Shown piece by piece: positions 41,980 to 50,595 of a stretch of DNA of 64,000 bases. Location: positions 496,001-560,000 of the forward strand of contig CAKPMX010000001.1 in NCBI GenBank assembly GCA_934168205.1. Direction: 5' to 3'. A model generated the notes under the pieces. That model ran no database searches. It saw nothing but the letters and a program-made list of their open reading frames with translations, and was not told the DNA's origin. Made by a program: the position numbers and the translations under genes. The stretch's first letter is position 1. Every line of letters starts with the position of its first letter. This stretch comes from an uncultured Bacilli bacterium (lineage in GTDB: Bacteria; Bacillota_I; Bacilli_A; RF39; UBA660).

Positions 41980-42636
41980 ATGAAAAATATTATGTTTATA
42001 GCCCCACCAGCTGCTGGTAAAGGGACACAAGCCGAACTAGTTGTAGCGAAGTATCATATACCTCACATTTCAACTGGAGATATTTTAAGAGAAATATCAA
42101 AAGAAGATAGTGAATTAGGTCATTATGTATTCGAAACACTAGCTTCTGGAAAATTAGTTAAAGATGAGATTACTTATCAATTAATAGAAGACAGATTAGC
42201 TAAAGATGACTGTAAAAACGGTTTCATCATAGATGGCTTCCCAAGAAATATTGAACAAGCCATTGAATATGACAAAATTTTAGCTAAACTAGGTTATACT
42301 GTAGGTAATGTCATTTATATCAATATTAATGAAAAAACATTAGAAAAAAGAATTACAGGAAGAAGAATATGTGAAGACTGTAAAACAATTTTCAATATTA
42401 ATGATCCTGAAAGTGCTCCACAAGTAGAATCAACTTGTGACAATTGCGGTGGAAAGTTATATCAAAGAAATGATGATAATTTAGAAGCTTTCCAAACTAG
42501 ATATAAAATGTATTTAGAAAAAACTGAACCAATAATTGAGCACTATAGAAAACAAAATGTTTTACATGAAGTTAACGGTGAGGATACAATCGAAAATGTA
42601 TTCAACACTATAGATAAAATTATCAGTGAAAAATAA
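41980..42636 (+). CDS. adk: Adenylate kinase
   Basis: 218 residues. P-loop 'APPAAGKGTQAE' differs slightly from the usual GPPGAGKGT but keeps the Lys. 'DGFPRN' follows. The LID has two CxxC pairs (CEDC, CDNC), so it is the zinc-binding form. It starts 5 bases after secY with a weak AGAAGG site. Confidence 0.96.
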   Translation: MKNIMFIAPPAAGKGTQAELVVAKYHIPHISTGDILREISKEDSELGHYVFETLASGKLVKDEITYQLIEDRLAKDDCKNGFIIDGFPRNIEQAIEYDKILAKLGYTVGNVIYININEKTLEKRITGRRICEDCKTIFNINDPESAPQVESTCDNCGGKLYQRNDDNLEAFQTRYKMYLEKTEPIIEHYRKQNVLHEVNGEDTIENVFNTIDKIISEK

Positions 42637-42649
42637 TGGAGATGATTTA

Positions 42650-43396
42650 GTGATTACAATTAAAAGTAAACGTGAAATTGAACTATTAAAAGAAGCTGGT
42701 AACATAGTCTATAGAACACATCAATATATAAAACCATATATAAAAGAAGGAATTAAAACAAAAGAATTAGATCGTTTAGCGGAGGCTTTTATTAGAAGCC
42801 AAGGTGCCACACCTTCTTTTAAAGGATATGAAGGGTTTCCAACAGCCTTATGTATAAGTGTTAATTCTGAAGTGGTTCATGGTTTTCCAAGTGATTATGT
42901 TCTAAAAGATGGAGATATTGTTACTCTAGATATTGGAGCATGTTATAAAGGATATCATGGCGATTCAGGATGGACTTATAAAGTTGGAAAAGTATCAAAA
43001 GAAATAGATTACTTATTAGAACATACAGAAAAGTCTTTATTCATTGGTTTAGCACAAGTTAAACCAGGGAATAGAATTGGTGACATTGGTCATGCCATAG
43101 AAACATATGCCAAAGAACACAAATTAGGTGTTGTAAGAGAATTATGTGGACATGGTGTAGGAACATCAGTTCATGAAGACCCTGAAGTTCCAAATTATGG
43201 AACACCTAATACCGGCCCAAGATTAAAAGAAGGAATGGTAATAGCTGTAGAGCCAATGCTAACGCTAGGAAGCCCTAGAATCTTTGTTCATGATAACGAT
43301 TGGACAATAGATACACAAGACGGAAGTCCATCAGCCCACTTTGAACATACAGTAGTTGTTACTGCCGATGGATATGAAATATTGACAGGAGAGTGA
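42650..43396 (+). CDS. map: Methionine aminopeptidase, type I
   Basis: 248 residues. Removes the N-terminal Met after deformylation. The five metal ligands appear in 'DIGACYKGYHGDSGW' (two Asp), 'CGHGVG' (His), 'AVEPML' (Glu) and 'FEHTVV' (Glu). GTG 42650 is chosen because GGAGATG lies just upstream and the family starts MI-IKS-RE; an ATG at 42626 lies within adk. Confidence 0.94.
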   Translation: MITIKSKREIELLKEAGNIVYRTHQYIKPYIKEGIKTKELDRLAEAFIRSQGATPSFKGYEGFPTALCISVNSEVVHGFPSDYVLKDGDIVTLDIGACYKGYHGDSGWTYKVGKVSKEIDYLLEHTEKSLFIGLAQVKPGNRIGDIGHAIETYAKEHKLGVVRELCGHGVGTSVHEDPEVPNYGTPNTGPRLKEGMVIAVEPMLTLGSPRIFVHDNDWTIDTQDGSPSAHFEHTVVVTADGYEILTGE

Positions 43397-43400
43397 AAAG

Positions 43401-43616
43401 ATGGCTAAGGAAGATACAATTGAAATTGAAGGTAAAGTTCTTGAAATTATCCCGGGAGGGAAATTCAAAGTTCAACTAGAAAATGGACACATTGTGGAAG
43501 CCCACGTTTCTGGTAAAATACGAATGAACTATATTCGTATCTTAGCAGGAGATACCGTAATGATAGAACTATCGCCTTATGATCTAACACGTGGGCGTAT
43601 TACCTATCGTAAATAA
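43401..43616 (+). CDS. infA: Translation initiation factor IF-1
   Basis: 71 residues, OB fold. 'MAKEDTIEIEGKVLEIIPGGKFKV' starts and 'DLTRGRITYRK' ends the protein, as in the family. AGGAGAGTG precedes ATG. Confidence 0.98.
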   Translation: MAKEDTIEIEGKVLEIIPGGKFKVQLENGHIVEAHVSGKIRMNYIRILAGDTVMIELSPYDLTRGRITYRK

Positions 43617-43630
43617 TAGGAGGGATAATA

Positions 43631-43744
43631 ATGAAAGTAAAAGCATCAGTTAAACCAATTTGCGAAAAATGTAAAGTTGTAAAACGCAAAGGTAAAATAA
43701 GAATAATTTGTGAAAATCCAAAGCACAAACAAGTTCAAGGATAA
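43631..43744 (+). CDS. rpmJ: Ribosomal protein L36, zinc form
   Basis: 37 residues, too short for most ORF lists. It starts MKVKASVKPICEKC and ends HKQVQG. Zinc ligands Cys11, Cys14, Cys27 and His32 are all present, so it is the C+ form. TAGGAGGG precedes ATG, 14 bases after infA. Confidence 0.97.
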   Translation: MKVKASVKPICEKCKVVKRKGKIRIICENPKHKQVQG

Positions 43745-43762
43745 TAATAGGAGGTGTATTAA

Positions 43763-44131
43763 ATGGCACGTATTAAAGGCGTAGATATTCCAAATGATAA
43801 ACATATCTGTATATCTTTAACTTACATATATGGTATTGGAAGAAATCTAGCAAAACAAATTCTAAAAGAAGTAAATATTGATCCAGCAACTAAGACAAGA
43901 GATTTATCTCAAGAAGACTTAATAAAAATCCGTGATGAAATTAATAAGCATCTAACAGAAGGTGACTTACGTCGTGAAGTTAGTATGAATATTAAAACAA
44001 AGATGGAGATTAATTCTTATCAAGGAAGCCGTCATAAAAAAGGATTGCCTGTAAGAGGACAAAGAACTAATCGTAACGCTCGTACTCGTAAGGGTAAGGG
44101 AAAAACTGTTGCAAATAAGAAGAAAGTTTAG
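43763..44131 (+). CDS. rpsM: Ribosomal protein S13
   Basis: 122 residues. 30S head, contacts the P-site tRNA. 'RIKGVDIPNDKHICISLTYIYGIG' and 'RHKKGLPVRGQRTNRNARTRKG' are diagnostic. TAGGAGGTG precedes ATG. Confidence 0.98.
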   Translation: MARIKGVDIPNDKHICISLTYIYGIGRNLAKQILKEVNIDPATKTRDLSQEDLIKIRDEINKHLTEGDLRREVSMNIKTKMEINSYQGSRHKKGLPVRGQRTNRNARTRKGKGKTVANKKKV

Positions 44132-44166
44132 TTAAAAGATAAATATTAAAAAAGGAGGTAAGACTT

Positions 44167-44550
44167 ATGGCTTATAAAACTAGAAAGAAAAAAGTAAAAA
44201 AGAATGTTCCAGAAGGAATAGCACATATACATTCAACTTTCAATAATACAATTACTACACTAACTGATAAGGATGGTAACGTAATTAGTTGGGCATCATC
44301 TGGTGCTATTGGTTTTAAAGGAAGTAAAAAATCAACTCCATTCGCTGCTGGAATGGCTGCAGAAGCTGCAGGAAAAGCTGCATATGATATGGGAATGCGT
44401 AAAGTTGAAGTTCGCGTTAAAGGATTAGGTCCAGGACGTGAAACAGCAATTCGTTCATTACAAACTGCTGGATTAGAAGTAACAGCAATTGCTGATGTTA
44501 CACCAATTCCACATAATGGATGCCGTCCACCAAAACGTCCACGTGGATAG
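44167..44550 (+). CDS. rpsK: Ribosomal protein S11
   Basis: 127 residues. Platform protein. 'GIAHIHSTFNNTITTLTDKDGN' and 'PIPHNGCRPPKRPRG' are diagnostic. AAAGGAGG precedes ATG. rpsD, which follows in Clostridia, is absent, as in Bacillus. Confidence 0.98.
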   Translation: MAYKTRKKKVKKNVPEGIAHIHSTFNNTITTLTDKDGNVISWASSGAIGFKGSKKSTPFAAGMAAEAAGKAAYDMGMRKVEVRVKGLGPGRETAIRSLQTAGLEVTAIADVTPIPHNGCRPPKRPRG

Positions 44551-44584
44551 TATAATATAAAGGCAAAAAAAGGAGGTTAGTTTC

Positions 44585-45535
44585 ATGTTACAATTTGAAA
44601 AACCAATTTATAAAATAACAGATTCTATAGAAAGTAATTTTTACGGAAGATTCGAACTTGAACCATTAGAAAGAGGTTTTGGTACAACAATTGGTAATGC
44701 TTTAAGAAGAGTGATGTTATCATCATTACCAGGAAGTGCAATTAGTAGTATCAGAATAGATGGTGTTCTTCATGAATTCCAAACAATTGATGGAGTATAT
44801 GAAGACGTAACTACTATTATCCTAAACTTAAAAGGTGTAGTATTCAAAAACTATTCTAATGAGCCAAAGACAGTTCGCATCAATGCTACAAAAGAAGGAG
44901 AAGTAACTGCTGGCGATATAGAACATGACCCAGATATTGAAGTAATCAATAAAGATAAAGTAATAGCACATTTATCAAAAGGTGCTTCACTAAATATGGA
45001 AATGACTGTTACTAATGGTCGTGGATATGTAAAAAGTGAAGAAAATAAAAAGATACATGATATTAAAAAAGCAGGTACTATAGCTATTGATTCATTATAT
45101 TCTCCTATTGAAAGAGTTTCTTATGAAGTAGGAAACGCTCGTGTTGGACAAGATGAAAGTTATGACAAGTTAATCTTAGATGTATGGACAAACGGATCAA
45201 TTAAACCGGAAGAAGCAATTGCTTTAGCTTCTCGTATCTTAATTGAGCATTTCACTATCTTAACAGACCTTTCAACTATTGCTGATGTAACTGGCATGAT
45301 GATTGAAAAGACTGAAGATCCAAAAGTAAAAGCTCTAGAGACTTCAATCGAAGATTTAGATTTCTCAGTAAGAGCATACAACTGCTTAAAGAGAGCTGGA
45401 ATACATACTCTACAAGACCTTGTTAACAAAAGTGAATCTGATATGATGAAAATACGTAATTTAGGTAAAAAGTCTTTAAAAGAAGTATTAGATAAGATTA
45501 GAGATATGGGTCTAATATTACGTGATGATGATTAA
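44585..45535 (+). CDS. rpoA: RNA polymerase alpha subunit
   Basis: 316 residues. The N-terminal half holds the dimerisation domain ('ERGFGTTIGNALRRVMLSSLPGSA'), the C-terminal 65 residues the DNA- and activator-binding domain ('LDFSVRAYNCLKRAGIHTLQDL', 'IRNLGKKSLKEV'). AAAGGAGG precedes ATG. Confidence 0.98.
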   Translation: MLQFEKPIYKITDSIESNFYGRFELEPLERGFGTTIGNALRRVMLSSLPGSAISSIRIDGVLHEFQTIDGVYEDVTTIILNLKGVVFKNYSNEPKTVRINATKEGEVTAGDIEHDPDIEVINKDKVIAHLSKGASLNMEMTVTNGRGYVKSEENKKIHDIKKAGTIAIDSLYSPIERVSYEVGNARVGQDESYDKLILDVWTNGSIKPEEAIALASRILIEHFTILTDLSTIADVTGMMIEKTEDPKVKALETSIEDLDFSVRAYNCLKRAGIHTLQDLVNKSESDMMKIRNLGKKSLKEVLDKIRDMGLILRDDD

Positions 45536-45555
45536 AATTTAAGGAGGATTTAACT

Positions 45556-45966
45556 ATGGCATATAGAAAATTAGGAAGAGATAACAAACATAGAAGAAGT
45601 ATGCTAGCAACTATGACTAAGCAAGTAGTTGAAAACGAAAGTATCACTACTACTGAAACTAGAGCCAAAGAAGTTCGTAAATTCGTTGAAAAAATGATTA
45701 CATACGGAAAAAAAGGCGACTTAGTTTCTCGTCGTAAAGCTTTAGCGTTCTTACATAATGATAAAACTGTTGTTGATAAAATATTTAACGATTTAGCTAA
45801 ACGTTATGAAAACCGTAATGGTGGATATACACAAATCTTAAAATTAACTGAAAGACGTGGAGATGACGCCCTAATGGTTATTTTAAAATTAGTAGATGAA
45901 GCTAAGCCAGTAGAAGAAAAAAAGGAAAAGAAAGCTACTAAAAAAGCAGCTAAAGAAGATAAGTAA
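45556..45966 (+). CDS. rplQ: Ribosomal protein L17 with Lys/Glu tail
   Basis: 136 residues. 'YRKLGRDNKHRRSMLATMTKQVV' starts the family fold. The last 20 residues are a Lys, Ala and Glu-rich tail beyond the fold. Last gene of the ribosomal cluster, followed by a terminator. AAGGAGG precedes ATG. Confidence 0.98.
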   Translation: MAYRKLGRDNKHRRSMLATMTKQVVENESITTTETRAKEVRKFVEKMITYGKKGDLVSRRKALAFLHNDKTVVDKIFNDLAKRYENRNGGYTQILKLTERRGDDALMVILKLVDEAKPVEEKKEKKATKKAAKEDK

Positions 45967-45973
45967 TAAAAGG

Positions 45974-45998
45974 ACACTATTCATTATAGTGTTTTTTT
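45974..45998 (+). terminator. Terminator of the S10-spc-alpha cluster
   Basis: ACACTAT (45974-45980) / ATAGTGT (45986-45992) and a T run. It is the first clear terminator after dinB, so the ribosomal genes can form one transcript of over 14 kb. Confidence 0.85.
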
Positions 45999-46051
45999 CT
46001 AGCTTTATTTTTTGATATATATAATGTATAATTAAGTATAGGAGGGAATAG

Positions 46052-46807
46052 ATGAAAGCGTTAATAACAGGAGCATCCTCAGGAATAGGATTAGATATGG
46101 CTAGGTATCTAGCAAAACAAAAATACGAATTAATTCTAGTTGGTAGAGATCGTGAAAAGTTAGAAAAGGTACAAGAGTCCTTACCAACCAAAGTAACTAT
46201 TATTGTTGCCGATCTAGCAAATGAACAAAAAGTAAAAGAATTATATGTTCTAACATCAAAAGAAAATATTGATATTCTAATTAATAACGCTGGTTTTGGT
46301 GACTTTGGATATTTCACAGAAACCGACTTAGGTAAAGAGTTAGATATGATCAATACTAATGTCAAAGCCGTACACATCTTAACAAAGTCATTTTTAAAAG
46401 ATATGGAAAAGAAAAACTCTGGTTATATACTAAATGTTGCTTCTTCAGCTGCGTTTCAACCAGGACCTCTTATGGCTACATATTATGCAACAAAGTCATA
46501 TGTTTATCAATTAACTGAAGCTTTATACTATGAACAAAAAAAGAAAAAGAGTAATGTACATTTATCAGTACTATGTCCAGGTCCTGTCGCAACTAATTTC
46601 AATAATGTTGCTGGAGTTCGTTTCGCTGTAAAACCATTGACAAGTTCATATGTTGCAGAGTATGCCATAGACAAAATGTTCAAAAAGAAAATGCTAATAA
46701 TTCCAGGATTTAAAATGAAGTGTGCTAGATTCTTTGAACGATTTGCCTCTGATAAATTACTATTAAAAATAACTTATAGAATTCAACATAAGAAAAATAA
46801 ACAGTAA
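46052..46807 (+). CDS. Short-chain dehydrogenase/reductase
   Basis: 251 residues. Cofactor motif TGASSGIG, 'NNAG' and the catalytic 'YYATKS' Tyr-Lys pair with the upstream Ser ('ASSAAF') are intact, so it should be active. The basic 'VGRDREKL' suggests NADP. C-terminal residues are basic and partly hydrophobic. It sits where ecfA1 usually follows rplQ. Substrate unknown. Confidence 0.9.
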   Translation: MKALITGASSGIGLDMARYLAKQKYELILVGRDREKLEKVQESLPTKVTIIVADLANEQKVKELYVLTSKENIDILINNAGFGDFGYFTETDLGKELDMINTNVKAVHILTKSFLKDMEKKNSGYILNVASSAAFQPGPLMATYYATKSYVYQLTEALYYEQKKKKSNVHLSVLCPGPVATNFNNVAGVRFAVKPLTSSYVAEYAIDKMFKKKMLIIPGFKMKCARFFERFASDKLLLKITYRIQHKKNKQ

Positions 46808-46821
46808 GATATAAAAATATG

Positions 46822-46853
46822 ACTCGTAACTAAATAATAGTAACGAGTTTTTC
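46822..46853 (+). terminator. Terminator after the dehydrogenase
   Basis: ACTCGTAACT (46822-46831) / AGTAACGAGT (46839-46848) with one mismatch, then T run. Confidence 0.75.
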
Positions 46854-46882
46854 TTTAAAAGTATTTAAGTTCAAAAATTATT

Positions 46883-46911
46883 TTGACCTTTATTCCATCA
46901 TATTATATAAT
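46883..46911 (+). promoter_or_regulatory. Promoter of the EcfA-like/truA unit
   Basis: TTGACC (46883-46888), 17-base spacer, TATAAT (46906-46911). Confidence 0.8.
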
Positions 46912-46934
46912 AAAAAGGCAAAGCTGGTGATATT

Positions 46935-47726
46935 ATGCATGACAATGTAATCGAAATAAATAATCTAACATTACCATACTGTTATAATAACTTTAGTATT
47001 AGTTTTCCTAAAAATAAAGTATCAGTTGTATCAGGTCCAAATAATTGTGGAAAAACAACATTAATTAGAATTTTAGACGGTCAAACAAAGACAAAAAATC
47101 AAGTTTTTTTTGGTACAGTAGGCCTAGAACGCCATCAAATAACAGACATTGGTTCTCAAATTAAGACAATCATAAGAGAGGAATTATATTTTACAAAAGA
47201 TACCGTAATGGATGAAATATATTTCACTTTAAATAGTTGTGACTGTAAAAACAAAAAATCTATTTACAAAGAATTAATAAAAGTATATAAACTAACAAAA
47301 TATCAAAATTCTAACCCTAATACTTTAAGTCATTATCTAAAATTAAAATTATCATTATTAATATCCTTTATATATGAACCTAAAATATTACTTTTAGATG
47401 ACATTTTATTAGGACTAAAATCAACTGAAAAAAAAGAAATGATATCACTTATCAATGATTATCGAAAACATAAAGACATATCAGTAATCATGACTGTCTC
47501 AAATTTAGAAGATGCCTTATCTGGCGATTATTTATATATAATTAAAGATAGTAAAATTATTCTAGAAGGAGAGCCTTCAAATATTTTACAAAATGATAAT
47601 ATAATTAATAAACTTGGTTTAGAATTACCATTTATGATAGATTTATCAGTAAAATTACGTGATTATGATTTAATAAAAGACATTGAGACTGATATGGATA
47701 GGCTGGTGAACACTTTATGGAAGTAA
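46935..47726 (+). CDS. Degenerate EcfA1-like ABC ATPase
   Basis: 263 residues. In Bacilli ecfA1-ecfA2-ecfT lie between rplQ and truA and power vitamin uptake (ECF transporters). Here Walker A GPNNCGKTT is still good, but the signature reads LSHYL instead of LSGGQ, Walker B reads LLLDDILLG with Asp for the catalytic Glu, and the H-loop His is absent (TVSNLEDA). ATP may still bind but hydrolysis should be poor. Overlaps the next gene by 10 bases. The GGTGAT site precedes ATG. Confidence 0.75.
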   Translation: MHDNVIEINNLTLPYCYNNFSISFPKNKVSVVSGPNNCGKTTLIRILDGQTKTKNQVFFGTVGLERHQITDIGSQIKTIIREELYFTKDTVMDEIYFTLNSCDCKNKKSIYKELIKVYKLTKYQNSNPNTLSHYLKLKLSLLISFIYEPKILLLDDILLGLKSTEKKEMISLINDYRKHKDISVIMTVSNLEDALSGDYLYIIKDSKIILEGEPSNILQNDNIINKLGLELPFMIDLSVKLRDYDLIKDIETDMDRLVNTLWK

Positions 47727-48496
47727 AATATGAAGTTAATCAAGACCTTTTCTTTACTATAACTGATAGTGATATTACCGGAGTTTCAACAACCAATAAT
47801 AATAAAGAAATAATAAGTATTTTAGAATTAGATAATATAGATAAATTAAATGTAATTATCGATGGAAAAAAACTAACAATAGATGAAAAATGGCTTTTTG
47901 CTAAAAAGGTACAAGTAGTTACCAAGTTAACAAACATAAATTTCATAAAAAGTGTAGAGGATTATATGGATTACATCATTAAGAAGAATCTAATTCAAAT
48001 GAAAAATCCTGATAAGAAAAAAGAATCATCTTTAAAAATCGTCGGTTTAAGTCCAGAATACTTAGAAAGAGAGTATTACAGCTTATCATCATCAGAAAAG
48101 TTTCAAGTATCTCTAGCGATATCACTTTTATCAAATCCAAGTATCTTAATACTTGATAATCCATTTACATATCTTGATCTTCATCAAGAAAAAGAACTTA
48201 TTAAACTACTTCAAAGATTAAAAGAACAATATAAAAAAATGATAGTCATTGTTGATGATAATTGTAATAAATTATATAAATATACTAATAAAATGATATT
48301 TGTAAAAAATAATCATACTATTTTAGAAGGAGATACAGCTGAGACATATACTAGAGTAGACTTCTTAAAAAGACATAGCTTTTCAATACCAGATATTGTA
48401 GAGATGACATATAAAGCTAAAAGGACAAAAGGAGTAAAAATTATATATCATAAAGATATAAGAGATTTAATAAAGGATATATATAAACATGTTTAG
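47717..48496 (+). CDS. Degenerate EcfA2-like ABC ATPase without Walker A
   Basis: 259 residues. The P-loop region reads GVSTTNNNKEI, so the Gly-Lys-Ser core is lost. The signature survives as 'YYSLSSSEKFQVSLAISLL' and Walker B as ILILDNPFTYLDLH, with Asn for Glu. The tail 'SIPDIVEMTYKAK' resembles the EcfA2 C-terminus ('LP-I-----L'). Together with its partner it looks like a retained pseudo-ATPase pair. truA follows 9 bases later; ecfT is absent. Confidence 0.7.
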   Translation: MEVKYEVNQDLFFTITDSDITGVSTTNNNKEIISILELDNIDKLNVIIDGKKLTIDEKWLFAKKVQVVTKLTNINFIKSVEDYMDYIIKKNLIQMKNPDKKKESSLKIVGLSPEYLEREYYSLSSSEKFQVSLAISLLSNPSILILDNPFTYLDLHQEKELIKLLQRLKEQYKKMIVIVDDNCNKLYKYTNKMIFVKNNHTILEGDTAETYTRVDFLKRHSFSIPDIVEMTYKAKRTKGVKIIYHKDIRDLIKDIYKHV

Positions 48497-48505
48497 GAGG
48501 AAGTT

Positions 48506-49237
48506 ATGAGGTTTTTATTAAAGTTTTCATATGATGGAAGCAATTACGCAGGTTTTCAAAATCAACCAGGCTTAAATACTATTCAATTTCAACTAGAAGA
48601 AGCCTTAAAAAAAGTAAACAACAATACTAAAACAACCATTTGTGCAACTGGTAGAACAGATAAAGGGGTACATGCTTTATGCCAATATGCTCATACAGAT
48701 ATTTCTGTAAATATCACAGAAGAAAAATTAAAAAGAGCTTTAAATAGTAACTTACCAGATGATATTCATATAATTAGTACTAAACATGTATCCGATGATT
48801 TTCATGCTAGATATAATGTTAAAGGGAAAGAATACAAATATTATATTAACCTTGGCGAATATAATCCAATAGAAAGAAATTATGTTTTCCAATATAATCA
48901 TGAATTAAATGCTGACAGTATGAAAGAGGCTATAAAATATTTCATTGGTACGCATGACTACAGAGCTTTTGTAACTGAAAATAAAGATAAAGAAAACTGT
49001 GTCAGAACAATAGATAAAGCAACCATTGAAAAGAAAGATAACAAATTAATTATCACTTTTCATGGAAATGGTTTCTTAAGATACCAAGTAAGAAACATGG
49101 TTGGTATTCTAATAAGAGTAGGTGAAAATAAAATTTCCCCAGATTCTGTGGAAAAAATATTAGCTAGTAAAGATAGGACAAAGTCTGGAAAAACAGCCAA
49201 AGCAGTAGGCCTATATTTAACTAGTGTTGAATACTAA
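48506..49237 (+). CDS. truA: tRNA pseudouridine synthase A
   Basis: 243 residues, normal. Makes pseudouridine 38-40 in the tRNA anticodon arm. Catalytic Asp52 lies in GRTDKGVHAL; 'FSYDGSNYAGFQNQ' starts the protein and 'GNGFLRYQVRNMVG' follows. TTAGGAGG precedes ATG. Confidence 0.97.
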   Translation: MRFLLKFSYDGSNYAGFQNQPGLNTIQFQLEEALKKVNNNTKTTICATGRTDKGVHALCQYAHTDISVNITEEKLKRALNSNLPDDIHIISTKHVSDDFHARYNVKGKEYKYYINLGEYNPIERNYVFQYNHELNADSMKEAIKYFIGTHDYRAFVTENKDKENCVRTIDKATIEKKDNKLIITFHGNGFLRYQVRNMVGILIRVGENKISPDSVEKILASKDRTKSGKTAKAVGLYLTSVEY

Positions 49238-49250
49238 AATAAGATAGTAT

Positions 49251-49273
49251 GCAAGGCTTACCTTGCTTTTTTT
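49251..49273 (+). terminator. truA terminator
   Basis: GCAAGG (49251-49256) / CCTTGC (49261-49266), loop CTTA, then seven T. Confidence 0.9.
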
Positions 49274-49291
49274 GACAAAATATGTTATAAT
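49263..49291 (+). promoter_or_regulatory. Promoter overlapping the truA terminator
   Basis: TTGCTT (49263-49268), 17-base spacer, TATAAT (49286-49291) with a TGt extension. The -35 lies inside the terminator stem, so the two signals share bases. A TTGACA at 49272 is too close (8-base spacer) to serve. Confidence 0.55.
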
Positions 49292-49326
49292 AAGAGCCGT
49301 TCAAAGAAAAAGGGTAGGGTTGAATT

Positions 49327-50109
49327 ATGGTAGAAGAGAATGAAAAGGGAAAAAAGTATTATAAAAAGAAAATAGAAAAATGTAAAAAGCTAGGTGCGGA
49401 AAAGTTCAAAAAAGCTGTCTTTGCCCTAGAAAGACTAAAATTTAAAATCTTAAAAAAATACTTTCCTAATTATTTAAAAAATTATGAATCTAAATGTGAT
49501 AGAATGTGTAAAAAAGATTTAAAAAAAGCTCGTACTGAAGAAGAGCGAGAACTTATAATAGCACATTACAGAGAACAAAAATTATTAAATAGAAAAGAAA
49601 TGAATACTGAAAAAAATAGAAATTATCATATTGATAATATAAGACTAACACAGACTGTGGAATATCTTGAATGGAACAAAGATGTTCATAGAACTAACTT
49701 GATTAGAGACCTAGTTACTCTTCCTGTTTATATAGGGTTAGCAGTAGCTGGTGTAGGACTAGCAATACCTTTAATTGCTGGAAACTTGGTATCTTCATTT
49801 ATTAACTTTCAATGTATTAATCTTCAAAATTATAATATATATCGTTTCAAAGCTCACGATGAAGTTTTAAAGAAAAGAGAACAAAGAAAAGTTAGTCAAA
49901 GAGAAGAAGAATTTTCACAAGCGTATGAAGTAATAAATACCGCCGTAAAAGAAAGTTCAAAAGATACACCAAGTATACCAAGCATAGAAGAAGTAATTAA
50001 TAATATTAAAAATAAAGAACAATTAGCACAGTTCAAAAATATGATATTACAAGAACAAGGAAAACGTGCTAGTACTGTTCAAAACACTAAAGTAGGAGGA
50101 GTGAAATAA
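49327..50109 (+). CDS. Hypothetical basic protein with central membrane region
   Basis: 260 residues. The first 130 are highly charged, rich in Lys, and predicted helical, with 'CKKLGAEKF' and Cys at several places. A hydrophobic region (about 137-165, 'LPVYIGLAVAGVGLAIPLIAG') follows, and a charged helical tail closes it. No known family is recognised. It is inserted between truA and rplM, which are usually neighbours in Bacilli. The following gene starts 2 bases after it. Confidence 0.6.
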   Translation: MVEENEKGKKYYKKKIEKCKKLGAEKFKKAVFALERLKFKILKKYFPNYLKNYESKCDRMCKKDLKKARTEEERELIIAHYREQKLLNRKEMNTEKNRNYHIDNIRLTQTVEYLEWNKDVHRTNLIRDLVTLPVYIGLAVAGVGLAIPLIAGNLVSSFINFQCINLQNYNIYRFKAHDEVLKKREQRKVSQREEEFSQAYEVINTAVKESSKDTPSIPSIEEVINNIKNKEQLAQFKNMILQEQGKRASTVQNTKVGGVK

Positions 50110-50111
50110 TA

Positions 50112-50468
50112 ATGGTTATAAATTTAGGCGCTACAACAGCATTTGCAGTTAAAGCTGCACCAGTAGGAGTAACTACTACAATATTACTAGATAAGAATAA
50201 AACGAAAGAACAAAAAGCTGGAACATTTGTGGGTATGGGAGTAGCAACAAGTATAAGTGCTGTAATTCAAAGTTGTACAAGGCAAGCAAGTGCTGAAGCC
50301 TATGTAGAGAGCTTAACCGATGAACAATTAGCTTATGTTAGTGAATTAATGGACGCCAAAGAAAGTGAATTAACACAAGCTGAACTTGGACTTGAAATAC
50401 CAGAAAATGATGTAAAAAGTGATACTTCTAGTAAACAGACTGAAAATGTTCTAATAAAAACAAAATAA
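50112..50468 (+). CDS. Hypothetical small protein
   Basis: 118 residues. Two hydrophobic stretches (about 2-25 and 38-55) precede a helical acidic tail ('SLTDEQLAYVSELMDAKESEL'). TAGGAGGAG lies 8 bases before ATG. It is probably translated with the preceding gene and could form a membrane pair with it. No family recognised. Confidence 0.6.
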   Translation: MVINLGATTAFAVKAAPVGVTTTILLDKNKTKEQKAGTFVGMGVATSISAVIQSCTRQASAEAYVESLTDEQLAYVSELMDAKESELTQAELGLEIPENDVKSDTSSKQTENVLIKTK

Positions 50469-50482
50469 GACGTTAAAAAGCC

Positions 50483-50512
50483 AAAAAAGTATTGATTTTT
50501 AATACTTTTTTT
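50483..50512 (+). terminator. Terminator before rplM
   Basis: AAAAAAGTATT (50483-50493) / AATACTTTTTT (50501-50511) with a T tail. Its loop contains the -35 of the rplM promoter. Confidence 0.75.
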
Positions 50513-50520
50513 AGTATAAT
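50492..50520 (+). promoter_or_regulatory. rplM promoter
   Basis: TTGATT (50492-50497), 17-base spacer, TATAAT (50515-50520). Confidence 0.75.
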
Positions 50521-50534
50521 CATAATCGGTACAT

Positions 50535-50580
50535 TCGAATATCCCCACATAAATTAAGTCCTGGGAAAACTTAATTTAAG
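50535..50580 (+). promoter_or_regulatory. L13-type leader of rplM
   Basis: TAAATTAAGT (50550-50559) / ACTTAATTTA (50569-50578) form a 10-bp stem closing CCTGGGAAA. An upstream CCCC (50543-50546) could pair with GGG in the loop. Position before rplM and size fit the known L13 leader that L13 binds to control its own operon. Confidence 0.55.
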
Positions 50581-50595
50581 TAAAAGGAGAAAAAT

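Noticed and set aside
49272..49291. TTGACA at 49272 with TATAAT at 49286 as a promoter
   Set aside because: The spacer is only 8 bases; TTGCTT at 49263 gives the proper 17.
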